In this document: positions 11,601 through 19,744 of the stretch, one piece after another
Position numbering within the stretch: position 1 is the first letter of the stretch
Layout of the letters: the number at the start of each line of letters is the position of its first letter
Source of the DNA: Tridacna crocea
Taxonomy: Eukaryota; Mollusca; Bivalvia; Cardiida; Cardiidae
Assembly: GCA_943736015.1 (NCBI GenBank)
Contig: OX031061.1
Span: 11,913,290-11,977,289, forward strand
Length of the DNA: 64,000 nt
Direction of reading: 5' to 3'
Made by a program: the position numbers and the translations under genes
Notes under the pieces: generated by a model
What the model saw: only the letters and a program-made list of their open reading frames with translations
Told to the model about the DNA's origin: nothing
Database searches by the model: none

Positions 11601-14600
11601 CTTATGGTTTTTGACAGGGTGAAAAAAGGAGAAAATGCTATTTATCAGCATACTCTCTTTTCCCACACAATGGTTTCAAAAGACATCTTCGAGGTCATGA
11701 AGACCAGAGATTGTCTGGAGAATAAACAAGAGCTTTGCAAAGCGGCGCATTTTACGCCCGAAGGGACTTGTCAGCCTACAATCACATTCACAACTACGTA
11801 TCAGAGAGATTGATTGAGGTAAATTTGAACTTATTCCAGTGAAAACTGTAGGAGGAGTTGAGCTCACAAGAAATTGCGAACGGACCGAATGAAGGACGGA
11901 AAGATGGATAGACAGATGGCCTGGGCTATAATGTAATATGACCCGTTCTGCATATAAAAATGTATCTTCATCTAAAATAATTCTAGAAGGAACTAGTATC
12001 TCCTCACCTGCTCAGTCTAAGAAGTAATTGTTTAACAAGGAACATAATGCCAGACTGCTTCAATTTGAAAGCATTTGCATACGAGAAAATTAATGCGTCT
12101 CAAATCATGGGATTGGCTTCCAAAAGACAAAAATCTGGCTCTGTCCAGACTGAAAGAATTTGCAAAATTAATGTAACTCAAAACCCAAACTTATGTTAGA
12201 TAGAGTTTAGAACATTGTGGGAATAGGAGAAAAATCTGGTAAGCAGTATTTTCCTCTTTTCCAACAATGTTTTCCAAAGGTTTCTTCTTCAGGGTCATTA
12301 AAGGTTATGTTGTGTGGTTAAAGGGTTTAAGACCTTCAGGAAGAGGGCTTTAGAAAACAGAGAAGGTAAAGGAGGAAAATGCTAGGATCAGGCAACTGCC
12401 CATTTCCCCCTCAATGATTTCAAAGCTTGTCTTCTGTTGGGATACAACAATTCATTCTCATGAGATAATGGCTTAACACTTTGCTACACAATCCAGAGCT
12501 TTGACAATCCCGAGGAAGAAAGGACTTATGAAATCATTGTGGGAGAAGGAGTAAAGGCTGGTAGCCTGGCTTTTCTCTTTTTCCCCAACAATATTTTCTA
12601 AGCCTTTACCAAACAATGACAACTTTTAACACCCTGGAGGCAGAAGCCTTTTGAAAACATCGTGGGAATAGGAGAAAATCCTGGTTACCAGCATTTTCTC
12701 CTATTCCCACAAAGTTTTCTACCGTACCAAAGCAAAATTGCACCACTTGAGCCACTTTGAAATCGCTGTTGGCAAATGTTTTCAATTTGGATAGTCTTCA
12801 ATTTTGCTGTGTGGCAACAGATTAGAGAAAATTTCAATTCCTCAGTCACATCTAATTTGTCATCTGCAATTGCTTTGAATTTGGATGTGTTGAAATTTTT
12901 GTCATTTGGTAAAGCGTTAAAGGGTTAATTCAATTTTCTGAAAAGAATAGGAAACAATTACCTCTTGTGGGCTAAACTGTTTTGTTCCAACATAGGTTGC
13001 ACCAAATCTGTAGCCTGATGTCATAGGATTTGCGAGCGTAATTGTATGATTGATCTGAAAGTGACTGCTTAAACCCCTTCCAATAACCACCTTGCCACCT
13101 TCAAATACCTGGGGAAACAACTCTGAAAAAAATTATGTAACCATGTGTATTTAATTCTTTACCAGACGTAAAAATCTTAGCCCTGTCCAAATTGAAAGCA
13201 TTTGCAGACCACAATTTCAATATGGCTCAAATAGTGCAATGATTTATTGATAGAGTAGAAAACATTGTGGGAAAATGAAAAAATTCTGGTTACCAGCATT
13301 TTCTCTTATTCCCATTATGTTTTCAAAAGGCTTCTTTCTCAGGGTCATTAAAAGTCTACTGTGTCGTAAAGGGTTAAAGAGTTAATAGGCTGAACTGTCA
13401 TGTTGGGTAGGAGGGAGTATATTGTTAAAACTATTCCAGTTCAATGTTGTCCCTGATTGTATTTTGTAAATCTATCAGGGTTCGAATTTCATTTTTTTAT
13501 CCACTTGCAAATTGTAGCAAGTAGCTTTTATTTCCACTTGCAAAATTAAAACTGGACTCGGATCTTTTTTTTTTAAGCTCAGCTTGCCTACCAATTGTAA
13601 AGAACGAATGGCTGGTAAAAACCTATTCAATTCTATTCTATTACGTAACCTGTCAACCCAAGACAACAACCAAACAAAAGGAACGTTAATTGACATTAAA
13701 ACCCTCATTTAACAAGCAATTCAATTTCAGTTGAATTTCTGTTCTAATGCGAGGTTAAATTTCTACAAAACTTACACTTGTGGATGATTTTGTAAATGAA
13801 AAACTGACATGTCACATCCGAATATCTGCGTGTCTGGTAACTGGTTTAGCGAGTCCACCACGTCCAACTTACTTCTTGTTGCTATTTGTGCACAATAATT
13901 TATCTTTTCATGAAAGAAACAAATGTTTTTGTTTCAAATCAGAGATTGAATTTGCCTACAGTTTTTTCCGTATAAAAAACGCAAAACCTCTGTGTCGGCT
14001 GTGAGTGCAGACAAACGCACTTGCCTCACGAAACTCCGGTAACGAACAACAACTCGTAGGCTTCACTGGCGATATGTAAAATTATCGACATCCGTCGAAG
14101 GGTGTTCTCGGTGTGATATGACCGATGTTTATCCAGAACAAAAAGAATTAACCTTTTTTGTATTCAAATATGAAATTCAGTACATTTGGTAACTTCTTCA
14201 ATATTTTGCACTCGCATTTGTTTGCAAGTGCTTGAAATTTCAACTCGCATTTTCCAATTCTGGCTTGCATTTTGCGAGTAAATATGTGGGAATTTTGAAC
14301 CCTGTCTATATAATGAAATCCCCCTTTTGTCCGTGAGTCTTATATTCAGAAAGGAGTTTTCTTTCTCACTGGCTCATTGGATTTATGTAATAACATTCTA
14401 TTAAACAGGATGTAGTTCTAGTTCTATTTCTAAACGAACAATCTAAAATGTATTTTAGCACTGACACAAAACTTATGAGTATTAGACGAGCAGACAGGTG
14501 AAATGTTTTGTCACCTATCAGTTTATCTGTTGTGTTATTTATCATAGGTAACAAGTCAATGATTACCATCTGGTCAGACTTCACTGATTAATTGCAGTTA

Positions 14601-15969
14601 AATTGACACTAAATTGATAATTGAGACTGGCATTTAATCGAGATTCCCTCCCCCCCCCCCCCCAAAAAAAAATGGTCCACTTTCACCTTAACCCAGTTTA
14701 CTGGGATTCCTGTTTATGTCTGGGATATGAAAAAAAACTGGGGCCACAACTTGAGCCACTTTCCATGTTTTTTTTTGCCAATTAAATGGTAGCAATTAGC
14801 TAGAGTGGCAAACGGCAGCATGGGCCCTGCCTAATTAACAAGAACTGAAGAAGTTTAAGTCTGGGATACAAAAAAAATGGGGCCACAACTTAAGCCTCTT
14901 TCCATGTTTTTTTTATCAAATAGCTAGAGTGGCAAACCGCAGCATGGGTCCTGAATAATTAACAAGAAGTGGCCTGATCTTTACTGTCATTCTGAAGATC
15001 TCTAACCTATTCATGTAACCTGTGAAGAGCTTAGGTTACTGGTAGTAAGTAAGACTACAAGACTTAATGATGTAGCAGTTAGATCTCGAAACCTACACTT
15101 TAACCTGTATGAAACAGAAAGATCTCCAATCCTTTATTTTACGGATTGTGCTTACCAGCAGAAAAATCACATGCTAGATGTAGATTTTGTTTGTAAGTTC
15201 AAGTACCACCGAAAAACTACATTACCTGACATGGATAAGGCTCATTTCCAGAGCACTGATTTATAATGATATTCTTTCATCAAATTGTCAGTGAAAAAAT
15301 ATTTTCCACTGTTTTCCTGTCCCTCTATTTGCTAGCAGGTCTTTAGTAATAGGAAATGAGATTAAAGATGCCACAGGGTTACCTTACAGCCACCTTATCA
15401 AACATGTTTTAACCCTTTACTCCATAGATACTTATTTCTACACATTGCTTGTGGGAGCCTTTGGAAAACATTGTGGCAAAAGGTGAAATTGCCTGTGACG
15501 AGCAATTTTACCTTTTGTCACAATGTTTTCTACCCTGTCAAAAGGTGTCATATACACATAAGAAACGGCTCCATCCTTGCTTTTATTTAGGGTCTACTAA
15601 ATATACCATAGAAATGCCTTATGGGGTAAAGGGTCAAGAGGAGCAAATGGAGCATAATGTATGCATCAACACTCCTTAACATGTGAACATGGCTAAAACG
15701 TAACAACTATAAATGAAGAGATATAAAAGATCATTAGATTAATAGAAGCACATATCAATACCTTTGCATCTTTTATGCAAATCTTCAAATGTACCGGGAT
15801 TGTTCGAGGGTTCATCTTTAGGTGCTGTTGGGGTCGCAGTCTCTTTCATAGGTGATGTAACAGCTGTGGGTGTGGGTGGGGTAAGCACCGGTGGCGGGAC
15901 TGCAGTTGTTTCTTGAGGAGAAGAAGTTGGTGCAGCGACTTGCGTTGGGGCTGATGAGCTATTACCCAT
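2488..15969 (-). CDS. TOMM40: TOM40, mitochondrial import receptor subunit (seven exons, complete)
   Basis: TOM40 is the beta-barrel channel of the TOM complex and conducts nearly all nuclear-encoded precursors across the mitochondrial outer membrane. I assembled the coding exons as 15762-15969, 12962-13122, 11343-11444, 10487-10589, 6367-6498, 5484-5678 and 2488-2633; together they are 1047 nt, giving 348 residues plus TAA. Every border is GT/AG and the intron phases are 1, 0, 0, 1, 1, 1. Recognition rests on recalled animal TOM40 features: a Pro/Thr/Ser-rich N-terminus, then NPGTFEDLHKRCKELFP, GLSSHFQINHT, YVGTKQFSP, LLGDIDASGNLNA, YKGSSYTASLTVANPDLL, HASYYQKINDTLQIGAEFE and a C-terminal YKFGIGMMLG that fits the beta-signal pattern (polar-x-Gly-x-x-hydrophobic-x-hydrophobic). 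The length is close to the roughly 360 residues of vertebrate TOM40. The gene is 13.5 kb because its introns are filled with transposons. I did not find a clear poly(A) signal. Confidence 0.95.
2700..2930 (-). mobile_element. TTAA hairpin element A in TOM40 intron 6
   Basis: The palindrome at 2811-2873 is perfect, with 31-bp arms around a single G at 2842. The long arm comes first on plus. It starts only 66 nt upstream of the exon 7 acceptor. Confidence 0.92.
3001..3229 (-). mobile_element. TTAA hairpin element A in TOM40 intron 6
   Basis: Ends are TTAA and CTAA. The core is GAAAATGCTGGTTACCAGCA with imperfect outer arms. Confidence 0.87.
3445..3673 (-). mobile_element. TTAA hairpin element, subfamily B, intact
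   Basis: 229 bp, TTAA at both ends. The palindrome is GGTGAAATTGCTCGTGACGA and its complement. It serves as the reference for reconstructing the split copy at 271-715. Confidence 0.92.
4009..4118 (-). mobile_element. Hairpin element A, truncated at the palindrome
   Basis: Starts inside the palindrome (AAAGGAGAAAATGCTGG) and runs to the short-arm end GGTAATGGGTTAA. The long arm is missing. Confidence 0.8.
5100..5230 (-). mobile_element. Hairpin element A, truncated, abutting the next copy
   Basis: Only the palindrome and short arm remain; the end is TTAA at 5227-5230, directly followed by another TTAA at 5231. The palindrome centre is altered to ATGGTGGCCACCAT, still symmetric. Confidence 0.78.
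5231..5458 (+). mobile_element. TTAA hairpin element A in TOM40 intron 6
   Basis: Bounded by TTAA on both sides, with a nearly perfect palindrome at 5286-5352. It ends 25 nt from the exon 6 donor. Confidence 0.9.
5484..5678 (-). CDS. TOMM40: TOM40 exon 6
   Basis: Residues 236-300 plus one base of codon 301. It follows TACTTTCAG and contains HASYYQKINDTLQIGAEFE, one of the best conserved TOM40 blocks, then LPPASVTFKG. The donor is AAAG|GTAATG. A glycine run (GPGGGG) just before HASYY looks lineage-specific. Confidence 0.95.
5761..5989 (-). mobile_element. Hairpin element A, old copy in intron 5
   Basis: The ends have decayed (TCAA and ATTA). The palindrome is recognisable, with mismatches around ATTGGTCATCAGC. 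Confidence 0.75.
6050..6260. mobile_element. Two decayed hairpin-element A remnants in intron 5
   Basis: 6050-6203 resembles the long-arm half of A, ending CCGAGTTAA. From the same TTAA (6200) a second fragment, TTAACACTTTTCCAAAATGC, begins in the opposite orientation. Confidence 0.5.
6367..6498 (-). CDS. TOMM40: TOM40 exon 5
   Basis: Residues 192-235 plus one base of codon 236. The split Gly codon is completed by the GT after TTTTTCCAG. It encodes LIVSQFLQRVTPSVDIGAEC and then IAIMSLGGRLQ, matching the barrel strands before the ATV segment of other TOM40 proteins. The donor is CAAG|GTAAGG. Confidence 0.93.
6666..6891 (-). mobile_element. TTAA hairpin element A in intron 4
   Basis: The right end TTAA at 6888-6891 is intact and the left end is worn. 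The core is GGAGAAAATGCTGATTACCA with its complement. Confidence 0.82.
7213..7300. mobile_element. Hairpin element A, internal deletion lacking the palindrome
   Basis: An 88-bp derivative with one TTAA end (TTAACCCTTCACC) and the opposite end (GGTAAAGGGATAA). The whole hairpin is missing. Confidence 0.65.
7325..7534 (+). mobile_element. TTAA hairpin element A, tail shortened
   Basis: Contains the longest perfect palindrome seen: 7379-7449, 71 nt with 35-bp arms around a single A at 7414. About 20 bp are missing just before the right TTAA, which is shared with the next copy. Confidence 0.93.
7531..7758 (-). mobile_element. TTAA hairpin element A sharing a TTAA with its neighbour
   Basis: Opposite orientation to the copy at 7325-7534, so the two form a larger inverted arrangement. 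The right TTAA is at 7755-7758. Confidence 0.92.
7853..8826 (+). mobile_element. Family E non-autonomous element with terminal hairpins
   Basis: Starts AAGAGGGCCCTGGATCGCTC and ends AAGGTGAGCTAAAA. Between them are diverged tandem modules of about 190 bp (CCAGCGGTTTCAGAGAAGAA). There is no coding capacity. A subfamily B hairpin element is inserted at 8434-8662. The same ends occur near 53.2-53.96 kb and, reversed, at 31.66 kb. Confidence 0.7.
8434..8662 (+). mobile_element. TTAA hairpin element B inserted in family E
   Basis: 229 bp, TTAA at both ends, with a nearly perfect palindrome around TCGTGACGA. The host repeat reads on across the insertion. Confidence 0.92.
8875..8940. repeat. Decayed subfamily B palindrome
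   Basis: AAACATTTTGGCAAAAGGGG followed by a degraded right arm ending GCCACAATGTTTCC. No flanking arms are recognisable. Confidence 0.5.
9240..10110. promoter_or_regulatory. CpG-richer patch inside TOM40 intron 4
   Basis: CG dinucleotides are visibly frequent here (GACGACGG, GACGGACGG, ATCGTCG, ACGTCGTCG), unlike the AT-rich flanks, and no transposon copies lie within it. It could be a promoter island for a nested transcript, on plus starting near the ATGGCGG at 9663 or on minus starting near the ATG at 9969. On the minus strand a GTAAGT donor-like site follows an open frame of about 28 codons. Confidence 0.35.
9663..9791 (+). CDS. Candidate small ORF or first exon antisense to TOM40
   Basis: A 42-codon frame starts MADFNVLLDGVKLNRTCSLI and ends TGA at 9789-9791. 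The start context, AAGATGGCGG, resembles the YY1-type initiator often found at starts of housekeeping genes. I do not recognise the protein. It could be a small gene, the remnant of a first exon, or chance in a CpG-rich patch; an overlapping minus-strand frame competes with it. Confidence 0.25.
   Translation: MADFNVLLDGVKLNRTCSLIVDLSHAVEQACIRKQLLEVAQD
10487..10589 (-). CDS. TOMM40: TOM40 exon 4
   Basis: Residues 158-191 and one base of codon 192, containing DYKGSSYTASLTVANPDLL. Two in-frame acceptors lie 6 nt apart. I chose TTTTAG at 10591-10590, which keeps Phe-Gln after VAQ and comes closer to the usual spacing in the family. The inner CAG at 10586-10584 would drop these two residues. The donor is CTCAG|GTAACT. 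Confidence 0.88.
10741..10833 (+). mobile_element. Hairpin element A, left half only, in intron 3
   Basis: Begins TTAACCCTTTCCGAAATATC and stops at the palindrome centre, GTGCTGGTTACC. The right arm and the rest are missing. Confidence 0.65.
10895..11120. repeat. 225-bp inverted repeat in TOM40 intron 3
   Basis: Arms of about 100 bp, imperfect. CTTAGTCTTATTCTCCAAGG and ACTTCTGATTGGCTAAACCA on the left are mirrored by GAATATGATTTAGCCAATAA and GGAGAATAAGACAAAG on the right. It would fold into a long hairpin in the pre-mRNA. It is unrelated to the TTAA families. Confidence 0.75.
11343..11444 (-). CDS. TOMM40: TOM40 exon 3
   Basis: A 34-codon exon in phase 0 at both ends, residues 124-157, reading SYPVLLGDIDASGNLNANVI. 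The acceptor is GATTTCAG|AGC and the donor is CTCAG|GTACAC. Confidence 0.93.
11491..11735 (-). mobile_element. CT microsatellite and decayed hairpin element A in intron 2
   Basis: A short CT run at about 11491-11508, followed by a worn A copy: CACCATCTGCAGACCAC, GGAGAAAATGCTATTTATCA, then AGAGATTGTCTGGAG in place of the usual GGGATTGTTTGG end. Confidence 0.5.
12050..12470. repeat. Decayed hairpin-element A copies in intron 2
   Basis: At least two worn copies are visible. One has its core near 12213-12272 (AACATTGTGGGAATAGGAG) and ends GTGGTTAAAGGGTTTAAG; a second, barely readable one lies at 12340-12470. Confidence 0.5.
12473..12920 (+). mobile_element. Hairpin element A interrupted by another A copy
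   Basis: The left half (12473-12597) ends ATATTTTCTAA and the right half resumes GAAAATTTCAATTCCTCAG at about 12836, ending GGTAAAGCGTTAA. The insert at 12598-12835 is a second element of the same family. Confidence 0.75.
12598..12835 (+). mobile_element. Hairpin element A nested in another A copy
   Basis: Starts CTAAGCCTTTACCAAACAAT and ends GGCAACAGATTAG. The palindrome centre is CTGGTTACCAG. Both tetramer ends have drifted from TTAA. Confidence 0.72.
12962..13122 (-). CDS. TOMM40: TOM40 exon 2
   Basis: Residues 70-123, starting after a TTTTTTTCAG acceptor. The split codon restores Glu in CKELFP. It contains GLSSHFQINHT and FGATYVGTKQFSPQE, the first strands of the barrel. The donor is GAG|GTAATT at the end of a full codon. 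Confidence 0.94.
13151..13377 (-). mobile_element. TTAA hairpin element A in intron 1
   Basis: TTAA at both ends; long arm first; palindrome imperfect (AAAATTCTGGTTACCAGCA). It lies 28 nt upstream of exon 2. Confidence 0.87.
13476..14304. mobile_element. hAT-like non-autonomous DNA transposon in TOM40 intron 1
   Basis: Terminal inverted repeats begin CAGGGTTCGAATTTC on the left and, on the complementary strand at the right, CAGGGTTCAAAATTC. The 829-bp element is flanked by the direct repeat TCTAT (13471-13475 and 14305-14309). Near the ends ACTTGCAAA and GCAAGT motifs recur. CAGGG ends with subterminal motifs are typical of hAT elements; the 5-bp rather than 8-bp target duplication is atypical. 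There is no transposase. Confidence 0.65.
15409..15637 (+). mobile_element. TTAA hairpin element B in TOM40 intron 1
   Basis: 229 bp with ends TTAA and TCAA. The palindrome is around GCCTGTGACGAGC, with one unmatched base pair against the consensus. It lies 125 nt downstream of the exon 1 donor. Confidence 0.88.
15762..15969 (-). CDS. TOMM40: TOM40 exon 1
   Basis: This exon encodes residues 1-69 and the first base of codon 70. The start is ATG at 15969-15967 (MGNSSSAPTQ); the frame is open eight codons further upstream, to another ATG at 15993. I prefer the inner ATG because animal TOM40 proteins begin MGN. The segment is a disordered Pro/Thr/Ser-rich stretch followed by the conserved NPGTFEDLHKRCK. 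The donor reads AAAG|GTATTG. Confidence 0.93.
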
Positions 15970-16260
15970 TTTAAGTTTATTGTCTGTATGCAATTAAATG
16001 TCAAAATATCCTTGTTTTCATGAAAATAAGAAGGTTTGTTGTTGAAGTGTCATGAAATGTTTGACATCTCCGCCATGTGCATGTATGTTTTGCCGACATG
16101 CGCCTTGTGAACTTCCGGGTACCGGTATCCAAATACCGGTAAATATACCGAGAGGTTCTATCTTATCGCGAAGTTCTAAAAATTTCTTGCTGTGAAAGAA
16201 GAATGTCATTTGTTTGTCGTCACAGGGATTCTATATACACATGATATATGTTATATATGA
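15970..16260 (-). promoter_or_regulatory. TOM40 5' UTR and core promoter region
   Basis: This is the non-repetitive segment upstream of the TOM40 start codon. It holds an ETS/GABP-type site at 16111-16119 (ACTTCCGGG on plus), common in promoters of nuclear mitochondrial genes, a YY1-like CGCCATGT at 16071-16078, and a perfect inverted repeat at 16120-16141 (TACCGGTAT, four bases, ATACCGGTA). The transcription start cannot be placed from sequence alone. Confidence 0.5.
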
Positions 16261-16469
16261 TCCCTAGTCGTCATGAATGTTGAAGATAGCATAAAGATTT
16301 GGATTTTTTTTTTTACTATACAAATGGCCGATCATTTCATTTAATTAGACTATATAATCAAAATAAAACTAAATAAAACATTCAACCGAGAAAAAAAACC
16401 ACCAAATGGAATATTTTAGGGAATAATACATATACATCTAACTCCTTATCGGACAAGGTTGAGGTAGTA

Positions 16470-16555
16470 TCAGACTGCAGATTCTGTGTAATCTGATCTT
16501 GATCTACGCTGTCTGTAAAAGGTCAGTGAGTCGCACTTAACAGCCTAAGGGTTAA
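16470..16555. mobile_element. Family D palindromic element, fragment
   Basis: TCTGATCTTGATCTACGCTG is followed by AACAGCCTAAGGGTTAA. This is the right half of the GATCAGACTGCA palindrome family. Confidence 0.6.
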
Positions 16556-16559
16556 CGTA

Positions 16560-17925
16560 TAACTCGTTCCCATGCGACAGAGATGTGTCTATAGACTTGG
16601 CCAAATATTACTGATGATCTTTCAGGCTGTACATTGTGTTAGAGTTTGTTTCTATATCCCTCTAAATCGCAGTGTTTGTAAGTAGTCAACAAAACAATCT
16701 CAGACAGCATTATTCAGATATTCGTTTCTTTAAGTACCCACAGATTATAAGCCATGCACTGGCAAAAAACTGGATCTTCGTGATCTATGATACAAAGCCA
16801 GCCATTGAATCCTTTTAATCAAGAGATAGTACGGGCCTTGTAAATACAGAAAGTTGACCAATAGCGAAAAGTTTCGAACCAAGACCCAACATGGGTCGCA
16901 GATGCATTAAGCCCCCCCCCCCTTTTTTTAATGTGCATTGCTCATTTATTATTACAACCATGTTCTATATTGCAAACACATCCTGTTGTAAAGATAAATA
17001 GATCTATAGGGTCAAAACTCCATACCTTAATTTTGGGACTACAAGTTGTTGTTGTAGGTAATTTCCCACACTTGCACTGTGGCACTCCTTCACGAAGGAT
17101 ATTCTTCTCGCGATTGAGAATTTAGTCACTAATTTTATATACGCGAGCCGGTAGCTAGCCTTCACATAGTACATTATGATTAGTATATATTTTATTTTAC
17201 TTATTTATCGCGTATCTGGGCATATATTTAAATAAGGAGTAGAGGAAAATAATGCTATAGGCAATTATATTTCCGAAGTACTGGAGATGAGACCTGTTCT
17301 TTCTTGGTGTAGAGCCCAACATACAAGATAAACTTACCTTGAGTGACACCCCCCCCACATCCCCCTCCCCCCCGGGAAAAATATTCTGCCGATCAGTGGT
17401 TTCGGCAACAAGCTTAACCAGCATGTAAATACATGTATATATAGAGAGTATGTTACAAGATCCCTGTCATGACGGACAGAACACGATCTCAAAAATTCAC
17501 CTTGGGCACTTCGTGCTTTATTGAGCTATATCTACAGGAATGGTCTTACTGGCGAAATATTGTAAAACACGAGGTTCTTTTTTCGTATAGATTTATTGGA
17601 AAAAGTAGATCTGGATCTAGCGCAGCTCTTCTTTGCGTAAGAATTTATTTTTTATCACGCAATATTGACAAGTCGAATTCGGATATAATATTATGTAGCC
17701 CGACGTAGGGCCTATCATAAAAGTATTAAACTTAGGCCTATAAAAGGCTATACATATGTTATAAAATAACTGATTGATTCATTAATTAGTTTATTCATTC
17801 ATCTTTTTGCTTAAATAGTTATGTATGGAATCTTTTAAAACTTTATTGTTTTGTAAACATCACCTTGATAGGATAAAACATGATTGACACTTAGCATTCT
17901 GAAAAAAAAAATAATTTGAAAGAAA
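16560..17925. other. No recognisable gene or repeat family
   Basis: AT-rich sequence with C runs at about 16912-16921 and 17350-17373. No exon, RNA gene or transposon end could be supported. Confidence 0.4.
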
Positions 17926-17929
17926 CATG

Positions 17930-18650
17930 ACATGCAGATCACGTGGTCCAGAATTCTACAGTTTGCACATGCGCAGTCCACACTGATTCTTTTCGGCCGC
18001 GCAGTTTTTCAATGGAAGAAGCATTGCTGAATTCTCGCTTTTTAAGGGCAAATTTCACCTGAATCTGGACAGACCTAAAATTGTCAGGTATGACTTATAT
18101 GAAATGATAGAATAACACATGATTTACTAAGTTCTTTTTCCATTTTATGAATGAATATAGCACAGAAAAGCGATCACAAAGCTTCCAGATGTACATCTTT
18201 GCGGCCATCATGGCGATTTATACTTCACGGTCCATAAAACGTAAAAATAGAACATTACACTCCAAATATATTAAACATACAATATAGCACGATGTTTGGA
18301 GTATATTCTGTTTGCCTGCATTTTCCTGTTTGGAAACTTTCCCGCAAAGCAAAAAACATAAAGCAGTTGCGGATTATCTTAAATTAGCTAAAAGAAAGAC
18401 AAGGTAATGACGTCACTTTTTCCCAGAATCCATTAGCGCACCCGCACAACTCATGATCTGGTACAGAATATCCAATCAGCGTACAATACTGATCACATGT
18501 CGAGAATATCCAATCAATGCACAGAGAATTCATCGTCTGCAGCGTTCCGGAAAAATGGCAGCATACAAGTTGGAACTGACTGTTATTCTCTGTGTTTTAA
18601 GCAAAATTTATTAAGTTAGGATTGAAAAAAGGCTATTCCAGGTATGTATT
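17930..18650 (+). promoter_or_regulatory. Promoter-like region with two possible non-coding first exons
   Basis: Promoter-type motifs cluster here: ATCACGTGGT (E-box) near 17940, ACATGCGCAGT (NRF1-like) near 17968, a perfect TGACGTCA at 18408-18415, TTCCCAGAATCC just after it, and CCAAT at about 18472 and 18510. Two donor-like sites follow, GTCAG|GTATGA near 18087 and CCAG|GTATGT at 18642. Short frames begin near 18013 and at ATGGCAGC 18555-18614 (19 codons). A plus-strand gene may start here, facing away from TOM40, but I found no firm downstream exons. Confidence 0.35.
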
Positions 18651-19500
18651 TAAGATTATTTAATAATTTTACATACTATTCGAAGGTAGTTTTAGACTTT
18701 TAGACTTACATTCTTTGTAAAAATCAATCGAAAGAAGGAGGCTTGAAGTGGAAAGAAATTCAATGGCTGGCAAAACATTACTCTCTTTCGTTTGAAATAC
18801 CCCATTTGATATTTACCCCATTTAGTTTGGTAGTTGATATGCAGAGAGAGAGGGAGAGAGAGAGAGCAGCTACAGCATCTGCAGCTTTAGATCTAATTAC
18901 AAGGAATACTTACAATTTACTTGTTGGCCTGGCATAGATCTATTACTTTTCCTGTCACTAAACTGTTTGCCCCTGACAGAATTAGTGCAATCTGTGCCAA
19001 ATTTTAAACTTAGCTTGATGTGAAATTAACATTTACCATACATGATTGCTCATTTTAAACCATTTTCTTCTATATTAATCAATTAATTTTTATTGATGAT
19101 CCATTATTCATTGTTGATTACTTATTTTTAAGTGGGCATTAGGCCACTTATACAAATGTTTAGGCACCGACATGAGCAGGCCATCGCTGCACAAGTTTAG
19201 ATGTATCAAAAGAATTTGACCCATACTCTCTGAAAAGGGGGGTTTAATGCATTTGCGAACAGTATCAACCCATGTCAGCCTACGTAAGCTGAAACAAGCA
19301 AAAAGTTTAAATTTTCTGCATGTCAAAGGATAATTCTACCTCATGATTTAGTCTTGTATTTGACAAAATGGATTTTATGGATACATAACTGAGTGATATC
19401 TTGCTTGGTACAATGCATCACTGAGATGCATTGAGCCTTCTTTTACTAATGCACGGCCCATTTAGAAGCAACATTTTACTTATGGCTTGAGTGATTGGAT

Positions 19501-19740
19501 TTAACCCTTTACCACACAATGATGACTTTTAACAACCCTTGGTATGAAGCCTTTTGAAAACATTGTGGGTAAAGGAGAAAATGCTGCTAACCAGCATTTT
19601 CTCCTTTTCCCACAATGTTTTCTACCCTTTGAAAATCAAATTTCAAATTTTGATTCACATTTATTTTGTCGTCCACAAAATGCTTTCAATCTGGAGTAGA
19701 TCTAGTCCAATTCTATTTTTGTTGTTTGCTACGGGGTTAA
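19501..19740 (+). mobile_element. TTAA hairpin element A
   Basis: 240 bp between TTAA ends; the palindrome is 19558-19622 with centre CTGCTAACCAGC. It sits at the left border of the satellite. Confidence 0.88.
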
Positions 19741-19744
19741 AAGT

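Noticed and set aside
16118..16141. Hairpin terminator
   Set aside because: The ACCGGT inverted repeat is short, lies in a promoter, and intrinsic terminators do not apply to nuclear pol II genes.
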